64,000 nucleotides of DNA from JBQLZQ01 sp052168355 (GCA_052168355.1 JBQLZQ010000024.1:1-64000); one strand, 5' to 3'; counted from the first letter of the stretch, positions 37,775 through 46,899 are shown. Notes: generated by a model from the sequence alone, not told the origin. A program made the numbers and translations.

Positions 37775-38284
37775 CTACCCCCGATCGGCCAGCATCTGCA
37801 GATCGGTCGCCTCCGGCACGGCACCTGCCGCCGTCAGCATCGCGTGGACCTGACCACGGTGGTGGGTCTGGTGGTTGACCATGTGGACGAGGTTGAACCC
37901 GCAGCCCGTCGTCATCGCCTGGTCCCCCCGCATCCAGGGGACGGCGCGCGCGAGGTCGGCCTCCGTCACCGTGTCGGCCCAGTCGACGATCTCGTCATCG
38001 AGCGCGGCGCGGTCGCGCATGTAGTCGGGCCAGTCCCGCGGCGTGTCGGTGTAGGGATGGCGCGCGCCGATCTCCGATGCCGTCGCCTCATCGCCCCGTA
38101 AGCGGGCGAGCCAGATGCGATCGTCCCAAAGGATGTGGTTCAGCGTCTCGGCGATGGAGCGGAAGAACGCCCCCCGGTCCCGCCAACGATCCTTGTCGGT
38201 CAACCGGTCCGCCGCCGCGACGAGAGATCGGTTCTGCCAGCGGTTGTAGCGGGTCATTGTCCGCGCGAATTCGGGAGTGATCAT
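37775..38284 (-). CDS. DinB-family protein
   Basis: A 169-residue four-helix-bundle protein of the DinB/YfiT group, known as metal-binding thiol-dependent enzymes or damage-induced proteins of uncertain activity. The three-His site is visible: LNHILWDD and H-x-x-x-H in HMVNHQTHHRGQV. The ATG at 38284 (MITPEFARTM) gives the family N-terminus; 38302 would add six residues. It is 42 bp downstream of the ubiH-like gene and may be cotranscribed. Confidence 0.9.
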   Translation of the reverse strand: MITPEFARTMTRYNRWQNRSLVAAADRLTDKDRWRDRGAFFRSIAETLNHILWDDRIWLARLRGDEATASEIGARHPYTDTPRDWPDYMRDRAALDDEIVDWADTVTEADLARAVPWMRGDQAMTTGCGFNLVHMVNHQTHHRGQVHAMLTAAGAVPEATDLQMLADRG

Positions 38285-38326
38285 GAACGTTCCTCTCCCC
38301 ATCCATCGCCTCTGGCCGGCCGGCTT

Positions 38327-39601
38327 TTAAAGCGTCTCGCCTCTTATCAGGCGGGGGACGGGGCCGACCACGCCCATGGCGTGGCGCATGAAGAAGCGCT
38401 TGACCGGCGGCAGGCGCCCCACCGCGGCGAGGCCGAAATCGCGGGCCAGCCGGACCGGCGGGATGGCGTTCGAGAACAGCCGGTTGAGCCCGTCGGTGAC
38501 CGCCAGCAGGGCGATGTTGTCGCGGCGGCGCCAGCGTTCGTAGCGGGTCAGCAGCGCCGGGTCGCCGACATCCAGGCCCAGGCGGGCCGCATCGGCCGTC
38601 AGCTCCGCCAGGGCCGCCACGTCGCGCAGCCCCATGTTCAGCCCCTGTCCGGCGATCGGGTGGATGGCGTGGGCGGCTTCCCCGATCAGGGCCATGCGGG
38701 GGCCGACATAGCGGTCGGCGTGCAGCACCCCCAGCGGATAGCTGAAGCGCTGGCCCAGGGCGCGCACCGCCCCTCGGTGATCGCCCACCCGCCGCTGCAG
38801 CTCGGCGTCGAAGGCGGCATCGCCCAGGCGCAGATAGGCCGCCGCCAGATCGCGGCGTTCGGACCACACGATGGACGACCGGTGGACGCCGTCGTCGGTA
38901 TCGCGCATGGGCAGCACGGCGAACGGCCCGCCGGTCATGAAATGCTCCACCGCCAGCCCGTGATGGGGTTCGTCGTGGGCGATGACGCAGACGATCGCGG
39001 TCTGATTGTACCGCCACTGCATGGTCGCGATGCCGGCGTCGCGGCGGACGAACGACCCGCGCCCGTCCGCCCCCACCACCAGGTCGGCGCGGATCGTTTG
39101 CCCGGTGTCCAGCGTCGCCGCGACGCCGGCGGCCGAACGGTCGAGCGCGACGACCAGGGCCGGCGCCAGATGGGTCACCGGTTCCAGCGTGTCCAGCCGG
39201 TCGAACTGGCCCTGGCGCAGCCGGGCATTCTCGAAGATGGCGCCGAAGGGATCGTCGCCGACCTCCCGGTGGTCGTAGTGCAGAAAGACCGGCGCCGTTC
39301 CGTCGGCGATGCGGATGTCCAGGATCGGCTCGCCGTGAGCGGCGATGTGCGGCCACACGCCGGTGCCCTCCATCACCTGGCGCGACCCGTGGGCGATGGC
39401 CGTGGTGCGGCCGTCGAAGCCGGCGGCGGTGCGCGCCGCGGCGCTTTCCTTGTCGACGATGATGGTGTCGATGCCGGCGCCGCCCAGACCGGCGGCCAGG
39501 GTCAGCCCGGCCATGCCGCCGCCGACGATCAGCACCTGGGTGCGAAGGGCCGGGGGGGAAGGGGCCCGGGTCTTCGATGGGGAGGAGGATGAGCGTGCCA
39601 T
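38327..39601 (-). CDS. FAD-dependent UbiH/Coq6-type hydroxylase
   Basis: A 424-residue class A flavoprotein monooxygenase of the ubiquinone-biosynthesis group, which hydroxylates the polyprenyl-phenol ring. It shows the Rossmann VLIVGGGMAGLTLAAGL, the RTTAIAHGS segment, DLVVGADGRGSFVR, and the second FAD motif RMALIGEAAHAIHPIAGQGL followed by NMGLRD that defines UbiH/F/I/L enzymes. Which ring position it modifies cannot be read here. The ATG at 39601 is preferred; an upstream extension is non-homologous. Confidence 0.9.
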   Translation of the reverse strand: MARSSSSPSKTRAPSPPALRTQVLIVGGGMAGLTLAAGLGGAGIDTIIVDKESAAARTAAGFDGRTTAIAHGSRQVMEGTGVWPHIAAHGEPILDIRIADGTAPVFLHYDHREVGDDPFGAIFENARLRQGQFDRLDTLEPVTHLAPALVVALDRSAAGVAATLDTGQTIRADLVVGADGRGSFVRRDAGIATMQWRYNQTAIVCVIAHDEPHHGLAVEHFMTGGPFAVLPMRDTDDGVHRSSIVWSERRDLAAAYLRLGDAAFDAELQRRVGDHRGAVRALGQRFSYPLGVLHADRYVGPRMALIGEAAHAIHPIAGQGLNMGLRDVAALAELTADAARLGLDVGDPALLTRYERWRRRDNIALLAVTDGLNRLFSNAIPPVRLARDFGLAAVGRLPPVKRFFMRHAMGVVGPVPRLIRGETL

Positions 39602-39676
39602 GGACCGACTGTCGAACCGGACGCGCCCTTTGTCCAGAGCCTGCGACGCCATGCCCTGCCACGGCGCCCACACGGC

Positions 39677-39698
39677 AGGCAGATTCCCTAATCTGCCT
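39677..39698. promoter_or_regulatory. Perfect 22-bp palindrome, candidate operator
   Basis: AGGCAGATT-CCCT-AATCTGCCT has 9-bp perfect arms and a 4-base centre. It lies 76 bp upstream of the UbiH-type start (minus strand) and about 220 bp upstream of glnK. It has no following U-tract, so a dimeric regulator site is likelier than a terminator. The cognate regulator is unknown. Confidence 0.5.
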
Positions 39699-39798
39699 AA
39701 AGATTGTGCAGTTGCGAAACCGGCGCGGCACCGACCATCGGGGCGGAATCGGCCGAAGCCGGGGCGAGGGAACGGTTTGAGGGGCACCCGAACCGGTT

Positions 39799-39814
39799 CG
39801 GCACGGTTATTGAA
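39799..39814 (+). promoter_or_regulatory. Candidate sigma-54 promoter for glnK-amtB
   Basis: CGGCACGGTTATTGAA resembles the -24/-12 consensus TGGCACG-N4-TTGCA: the GG at -24 and spacing are right, but the -12 GC reads GA. It lies about 100 bp upstream of the glnK ATG. Sigma-54/NtrC control of glnK-amtB is well known in Proteobacteria; this site is a match by eye with one mismatch at an important position. Confidence 0.35.
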
Positions 39815-39915
39815 ACGGCCCCCCTGTTCCCTTTGAGGAACGACCACGAAACGGACCCGGCCGGCGACCGATCAGCGCCGGGACGGGTGACCGGAATGTT
39901 GCGGAAGGGGACGGC

Positions 39916-40254
39916 ATGAAACTGGTTATGGCCATCATCAAACCCTTCAAGCTCGACGAGGTGCGCGAGGCGCTCACCGCGCTTGGGCTTCAGGGACTAA
40001 CCGTCAGCGAGGTCAAGGGCTTCGGACGGCAGAAGGGGCAAACCGAGATTTATCGGGGCGCGGAATATTCGGTCAACTTCTTGCCGAAGGTGAAGATCGA
40101 GGTCGTCGTGCCGGACACCTTGCTGGACGGGGTGGTCGAGGCGATCCAGAAGGCCGCCAACACCGGCCGGATCGGCGACGGCAAGATCTTTGTCCTGGAT
40201 ATCGCCCAGGCGGTGCGGATCCGCACCGGCGAGACCAACGCGGAGGCTTTATAA
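39916..40254 (+). CDS. glnK: P-II nitrogen regulatory protein
   Basis: A 112-residue trimeric PII signalling protein, full length. It has MKLVMAIIKPFKLDEVREAL, the T-loop GRQKGQTEIYRGAEYSVNFL with the uridylylation target Tyr51, the B-loop TGRIGDGKIFV and the C-loop RIRTGETN. It senses ATP/ADP and 2-oxoglutarate and gates AmtB. amtB begins 3 bp after its stop, so this is the glnK-amtB pair and the glnK (GlnZ-like) name is preferred to glnB. Confidence 0.96.
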   Translation: MKLVMAIIKPFKLDEVREALTALGLQGLTVSEVKGFGRQKGQTEIYRGAEYSVNFLPKVKIEVVVPDTLLDGVVEAIQKAANTGRIGDGKIFVLDIAQAVRIRTGETNAEAL

Positions 40255-40256
40255 TC

Positions 40257-41633
40257 ATGACGGCGATCAACCGATCGACACTGCTGGCGCTGGTTGCCGG
40301 CGCCGCCGGGCTGGCCTGGGCCGGCCCCTCGCTGGCCCAGGACGCGGCCGCGGTCACCGAGGCCGTGGCCGAAACGGCCGCGGCGGGCGTTACGGCGGAA
40401 ACCCAGTTCGTCTTCAACACCCTGTCCTTCTTCATCCACGGCGCCTTTGTCATGTGGATGGCGGCCGGCTTTGCGATGCTGGAATCGGGGCTGGTGCGGT
40501 CCAAGAACACCGCCACCATCTGCCTGAAGAACATCGCGCTCTACAGCGTCGCCGGCATCATGTACTACATCATCGGCTACAACCTGATGTATGCCAACGT
40601 CGACGGCGGCTTCATCGGCAGCTTCCTGCCCTTCTGGTCGGCCGACGATACGGCGGCGGCGGCCGGGGACTTCGATTCCCAGACCTATGCGGCGACATCC
40701 GACTGGTTCTTCCAGATGGTGTTCGTGGCGACCGCCGCGTCGATCGTGTCGGGCACCCTGGCCGAGCGGATCAAGCTGTGGCCGTTCCTGCTGTTCACCG
40801 TCATCCTGACCGGGTTCATCTATCCCATCCAGGGGTCCTGGCAGTGGGGCGGCGGCTGGCTCTACGAACGGGGCTTCAGCGATTTCGCCGGCTCCACCCT
40901 GGTCCATTCGGTGGGCGGCTGGGCGGCCCTGACCGGCGCCATCATCCTGGGCGCGCGCAAGGGCAAGTACAACGCCGACGGGTCGGTCAACGCCATGCCG
41001 GGCGCCAACCTGCCGCTGGCCACCCTGGGCACCTTCATCCTGTGGCTGGGCTGGTTCGGGTTCAACGGCGGGTCGCAGCTGGCCCTGGGCACGGCGGCCG
41101 ACGCCATCGCCATCGCCAACATCTACGCCAACACCAACATGGCGGCGGCCGGCGGCGTGGTGGCGGCGATGATCGTCAGCCAGATCCTCTACAAGAAGGT
41201 CGACCTGACCATGGCGCTGAACGGCGCCATCGCCGGCCTGGTGTCGATCACCGCCGGGCCGGACACGCCCGGCCTGGGGGCCGCCATCCTGATCGGCGGC
41301 GTCGGCGGCGTGCTGGTGGTGTTCGCCGTGCCGCTGCTCGACAAGCTGAAGATCGACGATGTCGTCGGCGCCATCTCGGCCCATCTGGTGGCCGGCATCT
41401 GGGGCACCCTGGCGGTGCCGCTGACCAACGACGCGGCCTCGTTCGGCACCCAGGCGCTGGGCGTGATCGCGATCGGCGCGTTCGTGGTCATCGTCAGCGC
41501 CGCCTTCTGGTTCCTGATCAAGGTCACGGTCGGCATCCGGGTGTCGGACGAGGACGAGGTCAACGGGCTGGACCGGAGCGAGCTGGGCATGGAGGCCTAT
41601 CCGGAATTCGGCCAGGGATCGATGCGCATGTAG
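40257..41633 (+). CDS. amtB: Ammonium transporter
   Basis: A 458-residue Amt/MEP/Rh-family channel. A cleavable signal (LLALVAGAAGLAWAGPSLAQ) precedes eleven membrane helices. Family segments are FVMWMAAGFAMLESGLVRSK, DFAGSTLVHSVGGWAALTGA with the first pore His, WLGWFGFNGGSQL, and AISAHLVAGIWGTLAVPL with the second His region. It conducts ammonium across the inner membrane and is blocked by GlnK encoded just upstream. A strong terminator follows. Confidence 0.96.
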   Translation: MTAINRSTLLALVAGAAGLAWAGPSLAQDAAAVTEAVAETAAAGVTAETQFVFNTLSFFIHGAFVMWMAAGFAMLESGLVRSKNTATICLKNIALYSVAGIMYYIIGYNLMYANVDGGFIGSFLPFWSADDTAAAAGDFDSQTYAATSDWFFQMVFVATAASIVSGTLAERIKLWPFLLFTVILTGFIYPIQGSWQWGGGWLYERGFSDFAGSTLVHSVGGWAALTGAIILGARKGKYNADGSVNAMPGANLPLATLGTFILWLGWFGFNGGSQLALGTAADAIAIANIYANTNMAAAGGVVAAMIVSQILYKKVDLTMALNGAIAGLVSITAGPDTPGLGAAILIGGVGGVLVVFAVPLLDKLKIDDVVGAISAHLVAGIWGTLAVPLTNDAASFGTQALGVIAIGAFVVIVSAAFWFLIKVTVGIRVSDEDEVNGLDRSELGMEAYPEFGQGSMRM

Positions 41634-41662
41634 CGCAACAGGGCCGCGACACCGGCCCGCGT

Positions 41663-41703
41663 GAAGAGCCCCGGAGGCTTCGCCGCCTCCGGGGTTCTTT
41701 TAT
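41663..41703 (+). terminator. Rho-independent terminator of glnK-amtB
   Basis: A 10-bp GC-rich stem CCCCGGAGGC / GCCTCCGGGG (41669-41678 with 41685-41694) around TTCGCC is followed by TTCTTTTAT. It starts about 35 bp after the amtB stop and ends the operon. Confidence 0.9.
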
Positions 41704-41848
41704 CCGCCTCAACAAGTCGACGAGACATTTCTAAAAAGCCATTGGATTTAGGGACTCTTTGATCGATCGCCGTTCTTGCCGGAGGGCCGGCCCGCCGATA
41801 TAGTCGGCACGATGACCCCTGCGATTCACCGGCCGGCATGATCCCGTC

Positions 41849-43063
41849 ATGATCAACGACGCCCTTCAGCGGCTGACCGAATATCCGTTCCCGCGCCTCG
41901 CCGGTCTGCTCGACGGCATCGCGCCGCCGCCGGGAACCCGGCCGGTGATCCTGTCGATCGGCGATCCCCAGCATCCCGCGCCGGACGTCATCGGCGCCGT
42001 GCTTCACGCCAATGCCCATCTGTGGAACCGCTACCCGCCGCTGGACGGCACGCCGGAATTTCGCGAGGCCGCGTGCGGCTGGCTGCGCCGCCGGTTCGCC
42101 GTCGCCGACGGTCTGATCGACCCGGACCGCGCCATCCTGCCCCTGTCGGGCACGCGCGAGGGGCTGTTCCTGTCGGCCCTGCTGACCGTGCCGGCGCGCA
42201 AGGGCGGCGCCACGCCGGCCGTGTGCATGCCCAACCCGTTCTACGCCCCGTACGAGGGGGCCGCCCGCATGGCGGGGGCGGAACCGGTGTTCCTGCACAC
42301 CGATGCCGGCACCGGGTTCCTGCCGGACCTCGACGCGCTGACGCCTTCGTTGCTGGACCGTACGGCCCTGTTCTACCTGTGCAGCCCCGGCAACCCGCAA
42401 GGGGCGGCGGCGCCGCGCGCCTATCTGGAGCGGCTGATCGGGCTGGCCCGCCGCCACGGTTTCGTGCTGGCGCTGGATGAGTGCTACACCGAGATCTATG
42501 GCGGCGAACCGCCGGCCGGCGGGCTGGAAGCGGCCGGCGGGGCGTTGGATAATCTGCTGCTGTTCCAGTCCCTGTCCAAGCGGTCGAACGCCGCCGGCCT
42601 GCGCGCCGGCTTTACGGTGGGGGATCCCCGTCTGATCGCGTCGTTCCGGCGCTTGCGCGGGTACGCCGCCGCCGGCATGCCCCTGCCCATCCAGGCCGCC
42701 GCCGCCGCCCTGTGGCGCGACGACGCCCATGTCGAGACCAACCGCGCCCTCTACCGCGCCAAGTTCGACGCCGCCGAACGGGCCCTGGCGGGACGGTTGC
42801 CGTTCCGGCGCCCCGACGGCGGGTTCTTCCTGTGGCTGGAGGTCGGCGACGGAGAGGCGGCCGCCCGCCGCCTGTGGGGCGAAGCCGGGATCAAGGTTCT
42901 GCCCGGCGCCTATCTGGCCCAGCCGGACGCCGACGGCATCAACCGCGCCGACTCCTACATTAGGGTGGCGCTGGTGCACGACGAGCCGGTCGTGCGCGAC
43001 GCCCTGGAGCGTCTTGCCGACATCCTCAGCCCCGCGCGGCCCCGGGCCGTCGGCGCCGCCTGA
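41849..43063 (+). CDS. Class I/II aminotransferase, probable succinyldiaminopimelate transaminase
   Basis: A 404-residue PLP-dependent fold-type I aminotransferase. The PLP lysine lies in SLSKRSNAAGLRAGF; SPGNPQGA, the ALDECYTEIYGGEPP Asp/Tyr segment and the RVALVHD carboxylate-binding Arg are present. The start (LQRLTEYPFPRLAGLLDG) and ILSIGDPQH resemble DapC enzymes of lysine/peptidoglycan precursor synthesis, so dapC is plausible; related specificities are not excluded. It lies directly upstream of ftsK, but with no dap genes nearby. Confidence 0.85.
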   Translation: MINDALQRLTEYPFPRLAGLLDGIAPPPGTRPVILSIGDPQHPAPDVIGAVLHANAHLWNRYPPLDGTPEFREAACGWLRRRFAVADGLIDPDRAILPLSGTREGLFLSALLTVPARKGGATPAVCMPNPFYAPYEGAARMAGAEPVFLHTDAGTGFLPDLDALTPSLLDRTALFYLCSPGNPQGAAAPRAYLERLIGLARRHGFVLALDECYTEIYGGEPPAGGLEAAGGALDNLLLFQSLSKRSNAAGLRAGFTVGDPRLIASFRRLRGYAAAGMPLPIQAAAAALWRDDAHVETNRALYRAKFDAAERALAGRLPFRRPDGGFFLWLEVGDGEAAARRLWGEAGIKVLPGAYLAQPDADGINRADSYIRVALVHDEPVVRDALERLADILSPARPRAVGAA

Positions 43064-43092
43064 TATCAAGTTTCATCGATTCGGATACGATC

Positions 43093-45552
43093 ATGGCGAC
43101 CACCACCTCACGCTCCGCCCGGCGACGCAATACCGCCCGCGCGACGCTGCTGCCCGAAGGGGCCGGCGACTTCCTGCGCCGCCGCCTGGCGGAAGCCGCC
43201 GGCGCCACCATCCTGGTCGCGGGCACGGCGTTGCTGCTGGCCCTGATCAGCTATGTCCCCGCCGATCCGTCCTGGAACACGGCCGGGGACGGCGCCACCG
43301 TGCGCAACCTGATGGGCGTGCCGGGCGCCTATGCCGCGGACCTGTTCATCCAGACGCTGGGCGCCATGGCGTTCGTCGCCGCCCTGGTGCCGATGATCTG
43401 GGGCTGGCGCCGGCTGCGGCATCAGCATCTGGGGCGGCTGTGGCTGCGGGTGGTGGCCCTTCTGGTCTGCCTGTTGCTGGGCGCGGCCGCGCTGGCGCCG
43501 TTCGACGCCCCGTCCGCGTGGTCCACCCATGCGGTCCTGGGCGGCGCCGTCGGCCGGCTGCTGCTCTTTCAGCTGGGGGACGCCGCGCTGATGGGGCTGG
43601 GCCTGACAGACCTCATATGGACGGCGCTGGCCTGCGGTGTGGTCGCGCTGCTTCTGGTGCCCGTGGCCCTGGGCCTGTCGGCGGAGGAATGGCGCGGGGC
43701 GGCCGGGCGGGGCGGTCGTGGCCTGGGATGGGTGTTCCGGGGCGCGTCCCTGACCGGGCGCAGCGGCCTGCGCGCGTCGGTCGCCGCCGCCCAGGGATTG
43801 GCGCGGCGGGCCGAGGCGGTCACCGCCCGCAAGGACCCGGTTCTGGGCGCCCGGGCAACCGGCCGGCGGGCGCCCGAAGGGCTGGCCCCGCGCCCGGAGG
43901 ACGCCGACGACGAACCGGTCGTGGAGGTGGTGTCCCACGCCAGGTCGGCGACCCTGGTCGGCCCCAGGCCGACGCCGGTGCCGGCCGGCCGCCGGGCGGC
44001 GAGCGAACGCCAGCCCAAGCTGGATCTGGAGGCGAACGACGATTACGAGCTGCCGCCCCTGGACCTGTTGCGCCCGCCCGACCCCAACCAGCGCCCGGTC
44101 CGCCTGAACGAGGAGGCGCTGCGCCGCAATGCCGAGATCCTGATCGGCGTGCTTGGCGATTTCGGCGTCAAGGGCGAGATCGTGCGCGTCAACCCGGGCC
44201 CGGTGGTGACGCTGTACGAGCTCGAGCCCGCGCCCGGCACCAAGTCCAGCCGGGTCATCGGTCTGGCCGACGACATCGCCCGGTCGATGAGCGCGATTTC
44301 CGTCCGCGTCGCGGTGGTGCCGGGGCGCAACGCCATCGGCATCGAGCTGCCCAACGCCAAGCGCGAGATGGTGCTGCTGCGCGAGATGCTGGCCGCCGAC
44401 GCCTACGACCGGTCCGCCGCCAAGCTGGCGCTGGTGCTGGGCAAGGACATCGGCGGCGCGCCGATGATCACCGATCTGGCGCGCATGCCCCACCTGCTGG
44501 TCGCCGGCACCACCGGGTCGGGCAAGTCGGTGGCCATCAACACCATGATCCTGTCGCTGCTGTACCGGCTGACGCCGGAGAAGGTGCGGTTCATCATGGT
44601 CGACCCCAAGATGCTGGAACTCAGCGTCTATGACGGCATCCCGCACCTGCTGTCGCCGGTGGTGACCGAGCCGAAGCTGGCGGTGGTGGCCATGAAGTGG
44701 ACGGTGCGGGAGATGGAGGACCGCTACCGGTCCATGTCGCGCCTCGGCGTGCGCAACATCGAGGGCTACAACCAGCGCCTGCGCGAGGCCAAGGCCAAGG
44801 GCGAGGTGCTGACCCGGCGGGTGCAGACCGGGTTCGACGCCGACACCGGCAAGCCGGTGTTCGAGGACCAGCCCTTCGACCTGACCGAACTGCCCTACAT
44901 CGTGGTGGTGGTCGACGAGATGGCCGACCTGATGATGGTCGCCGGCAAGGAAATCGAAGCCGCCATCCAGCGCCTGGCGCAGATGGCGCGGGCCGCCGGC
45001 ATCCACCTGATCATGGCCACCCAGCGGCCGTCCGTCGACGTCATCACCGGCACCATCAAGGCCAACTTCCCGACCCGCATCAGCTTTCAGGTGACCAGCA
45101 AGATCGACAGCCGCACCATCCTGCAGGAAGGCGGGGCCGAACAGCTTCTGGGCCAGGGTGACATGCTGTACATGGCCGGCGGCGGGCGCATCACCCGGGT
45201 TCACGGGCCCTTCGTCGACGACCGGGAAGTGGAAATGGTGGTACGCCACCTGAAAGCCCAGGGCGAACCCGACTACAACGACCAGATCCTCGAGGACGAA
45301 GAGGAGAACGCCGCCTTCGACGCCCTGGCCGGCGGCGGCGAGGGCGGCGGCACCGGCGACGACCTGTACGACCGGGCGGTGGCCCTGGTGGCGCGGGAGG
45401 GCAAGGCCTCGACGTCGTTCGTCCAGCGCCACCTGCAGATCGGCTACAACCGCGCCGCCCGGATCATCGAGAAGATGGAAAGCGAGGGCGTGGTCAGCAA
45501 GGCCAACCATGTCGGCAAGCGCGAGGTCCTGGTCGGCGACCACGGCGGCTGA
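43093..45552 (+). CDS. ftsK: DNA translocase FtsK
   Basis: An 819-residue septal DNA pump. About four membrane helices lie in residues 35-205, followed by a short variable linker, the alpha-beta motor with Walker A AGTTGSGKSVAINTMI and Walker B VVVVDEMADLMM, and the C-terminal gamma winged-helix (YDRAVALVAREGKASTSFVQ, then RHLQIGYNRAARIIEKME) that reads polar DNA motifs and activates XerCD. Length fits the alphaproteobacterial type with a short linker. It coordinates chromosome segregation with division. Confidence 0.96.
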   Translation: MATTTSRSARRRNTARATLLPEGAGDFLRRRLAEAAGATILVAGTALLLALISYVPADPSWNTAGDGATVRNLMGVPGAYAADLFIQTLGAMAFVAALVPMIWGWRRLRHQHLGRLWLRVVALLVCLLLGAAALAPFDAPSAWSTHAVLGGAVGRLLLFQLGDAALMGLGLTDLIWTALACGVVALLLVPVALGLSAEEWRGAAGRGGRGLGWVFRGASLTGRSGLRASVAAAQGLARRAEAVTARKDPVLGARATGRRAPEGLAPRPEDADDEPVVEVVSHARSATLVGPRPTPVPAGRRAASERQPKLDLEANDDYELPPLDLLRPPDPNQRPVRLNEEALRRNAEILIGVLGDFGVKGEIVRVNPGPVVTLYELEPAPGTKSSRVIGLADDIARSMSAISVRVAVVPGRNAIGIELPNAKREMVLLREMLAADAYDRSAAKLALVLGKDIGGAPMITDLARMPHLLVAGTTGSGKSVAINTMILSLLYRLTPEKVRFIMVDPKMLELSVYDGIPHLLSPVVTEPKLAVVAMKWTVREMEDRYRSMSRLGVRNIEGYNQRLREAKAKGEVLTRRVQTGFDADTGKPVFEDQPFDLTELPYIVVVVDEMADLMMVAGKEIEAAIQRLAQMARAAGIHLIMATQRPSVDVITGTIKANFPTRISFQVTSKIDSRTILQEGGAEQLLGQGDMLYMAGGGRITRVHGPFVDDREVEMVVRHLKAQGEPDYNDQILEDEEENAAFDALAGGGEGGGTGDDLYDRAVALVAREGKASTSFVQRHLQIGYNRAARIIEKMESEGVVSKANHVGKREVLVGDHGG

Positions 45553-45650
45553 GGACCCGCCGCCGGAAATCGCGGGTGGAGTTTTGGACGGGGAAGGCCC
45601 CCCGAAACAAGCCGTGAGAGTTTTTAGGAACTGAAGTCTCCAAGAAACAC

Positions 45651-46131
45651 GCCGCGAGCCCCGGCCCCCGAGCCGGGGCCTGTGCAGGACGGCGACGCCC
45701 AGAGAAATGCAAGCGGCACCGGTTCGCACAGGTCCCGGATCAAGTCCGGGACTCGCGGAGACTGGTTTTCAGGTGGAGAAATCCCAAGAAACAAGCCGCG
45801 AGCCCCGGACACCGATCCGGGGCCCATGCACGACGGCGACGCCCGGAGACTCGCCAACGGCACCAATCCGCACAGGTCCCGGATCAAGTCCGGGACTCGC
45901 GGAGACTGGTTTTGGGTAGAGAAATCCTAAGGTAAGAAACCGCGAGCCCCGGCCCCCGAGCCGGGGCCTGTGCAGGACGGCGACGCCCAAAGAAACGCAA
46001 ACGGAACCGGTCCGCACAGGTCCCGCATCACGTGCGGGACTCGCGGAGACGATTTTCGGGTAGGGAAATCCCGCCGGAAAGAAACCGCGAGCCCCGGCCC
46101 CCGGGCCGGGGCCCGTGCACGGCGGCGCCGT
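45651..46131. repeat. Tandem array of about 144-bp hairpin repeats (array 1)
   Basis: Three full units and one partial start at 45651, 45795, 45939 and 46084, so the period is 144-145 bp. Each contains hairpin 1 (GCCCCGGC-N6-GCCGGGGC in the first unit) and hairpin 2 (GTCCCGGA-TCAAG-TCCGGGAC). Between units the arms change in paired fashion (unit 2 has GCCCCGGA/TCCGGGGC; unit 3 has GTCCCGCA/TGCGGGAC). It fills most of the 665-bp ftsK-lolA gap (45553-46217), which holds no gene. Related units occur at 52041-52529 and 48555-48640. Confidence 0.92.
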
Positions 46132-46217
46132 GGGCACGCTTGACAGAACCGCCCGTGCCATCGATGTGTCCCCGAACCGCCCGACTTCCGACACACCAGG
46201 CTGGCACCGTCCGTCCC

Positions 46218-46886
46218 ATGATGATGATCACCGCCACGACCGACACCGCCTTGTCGCCCCTGACGCGCCGCGCCGCGCTGATCGCCGCCGCCTTCGCCCT
46301 GCTGCTGGGCGCGGCGGCCGCGCCCGCCTGGCCCCAGACGGCGCTGAGCGTGGAGGACAGGGCGGACCTGGCCCGCGTCGAGGCCTATCTCAACGGTCTG
46401 GACACCGTTCAGGCGCGTTTCGTCCAGGTCAGTCAGAACGCCGGCATCAGCCAGGGAACCTTTTATCTGGAGCGGCCGGGCCGCATGCGGATCGAGTACG
46501 ACCCGCCGATCCCCTATCTGTATGTCGCCGACGGCGTGTGGCTGACCTTCTGGGACGGAGAGCTGGAGCAGCGCAGCGACGTACCGCTGGGGTCGACCCT
46601 GGCCGATTTCATCACCCGCGCCGATATTCGGCTCGGCGGGTCGGTGACCCCCACGGCCGTGCGCCGCGGCGGCGGCATCCTCGAGGTCGACGTGGTCCAG
46701 ACGGAGGACCCCGGCGCCGGGCTGCTGACCCTGGTGTTCACGGACGATCCGCTGGAGCTGATGCGCTGGATGGTGGTCGACGCCCAGGGCCTGACCACCG
46801 AGGTCACGCTGGTCGAGCCGCGCTTTGGCGGCACGCTGGACCGCGACCTGTTCCGGGCGCCGCGCCCGCCGCGACGCCGCAACTGA
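46218..46886 (+). CDS. lolA: LolA-like outer-membrane lipoprotein carrier protein
   Basis: A 222-residue periplasmic chaperone candidate. A twin-hydrophobic signal (TRRAALIAAAFALLLGAAAA, cleavage near AWPQT) precedes a LolA domain: YLNGLDTVQARFVQVSQNAG, GTFYLERPGRMRIEYDPP and FTDDPLELMRWMVVDAQGLT. LolA carries lipoproteins from LolCDE to the outer membrane. It lies downstream of ftsK as in many Alphaproteobacteria, though here separated by the repeat array, so it probably has its own promoter near 46140-46217. Confidence 0.88.
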   Translation: MMMITATTDTALSPLTRRAALIAAAFALLLGAAAAPAWPQTALSVEDRADLARVEAYLNGLDTVQARFVQVSQNAGISQGTFYLERPGRMRIEYDPPIPYLYVADGVWLTFWDGELEQRSDVPLGSTLADFITRADIRLGGSVTPTAVRRGGGILEVDVVQTEDPGAGLLTLVFTDDPLELMRWMVVDAQGLTTEVTLVEPRFGGTLDRDLFRAPRPPRRRN

Positions 46887-46899
46887 CCGCCGGGCGCGA

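Larger units (their letters stand above)
39602..39915. other. Divergent regulatory interval between the UbiH-type gene and glnK
   Basis: This 314-bp non-coding stretch must hold the promoters of both flanking genes. It contains a perfect 22-bp palindrome (39677-39698) and a near-consensus sigma-54 site (39799-39814), both entered separately. No further gene is seen. Confidence 0.6.

Noticed and set aside
43108..45729. An 873-residue open frame antisense to ftsK
   Set aside because: It mirrors the ftsK codons, is rich in His/Gln/Gly/Arg low complexity and has no family features; high GC creates such antisense frames.
45651..46131. CRISPR array
   Set aside because: The units are 144 bp and contiguous with no short repeat-spacer pattern, and no cas genes are present.
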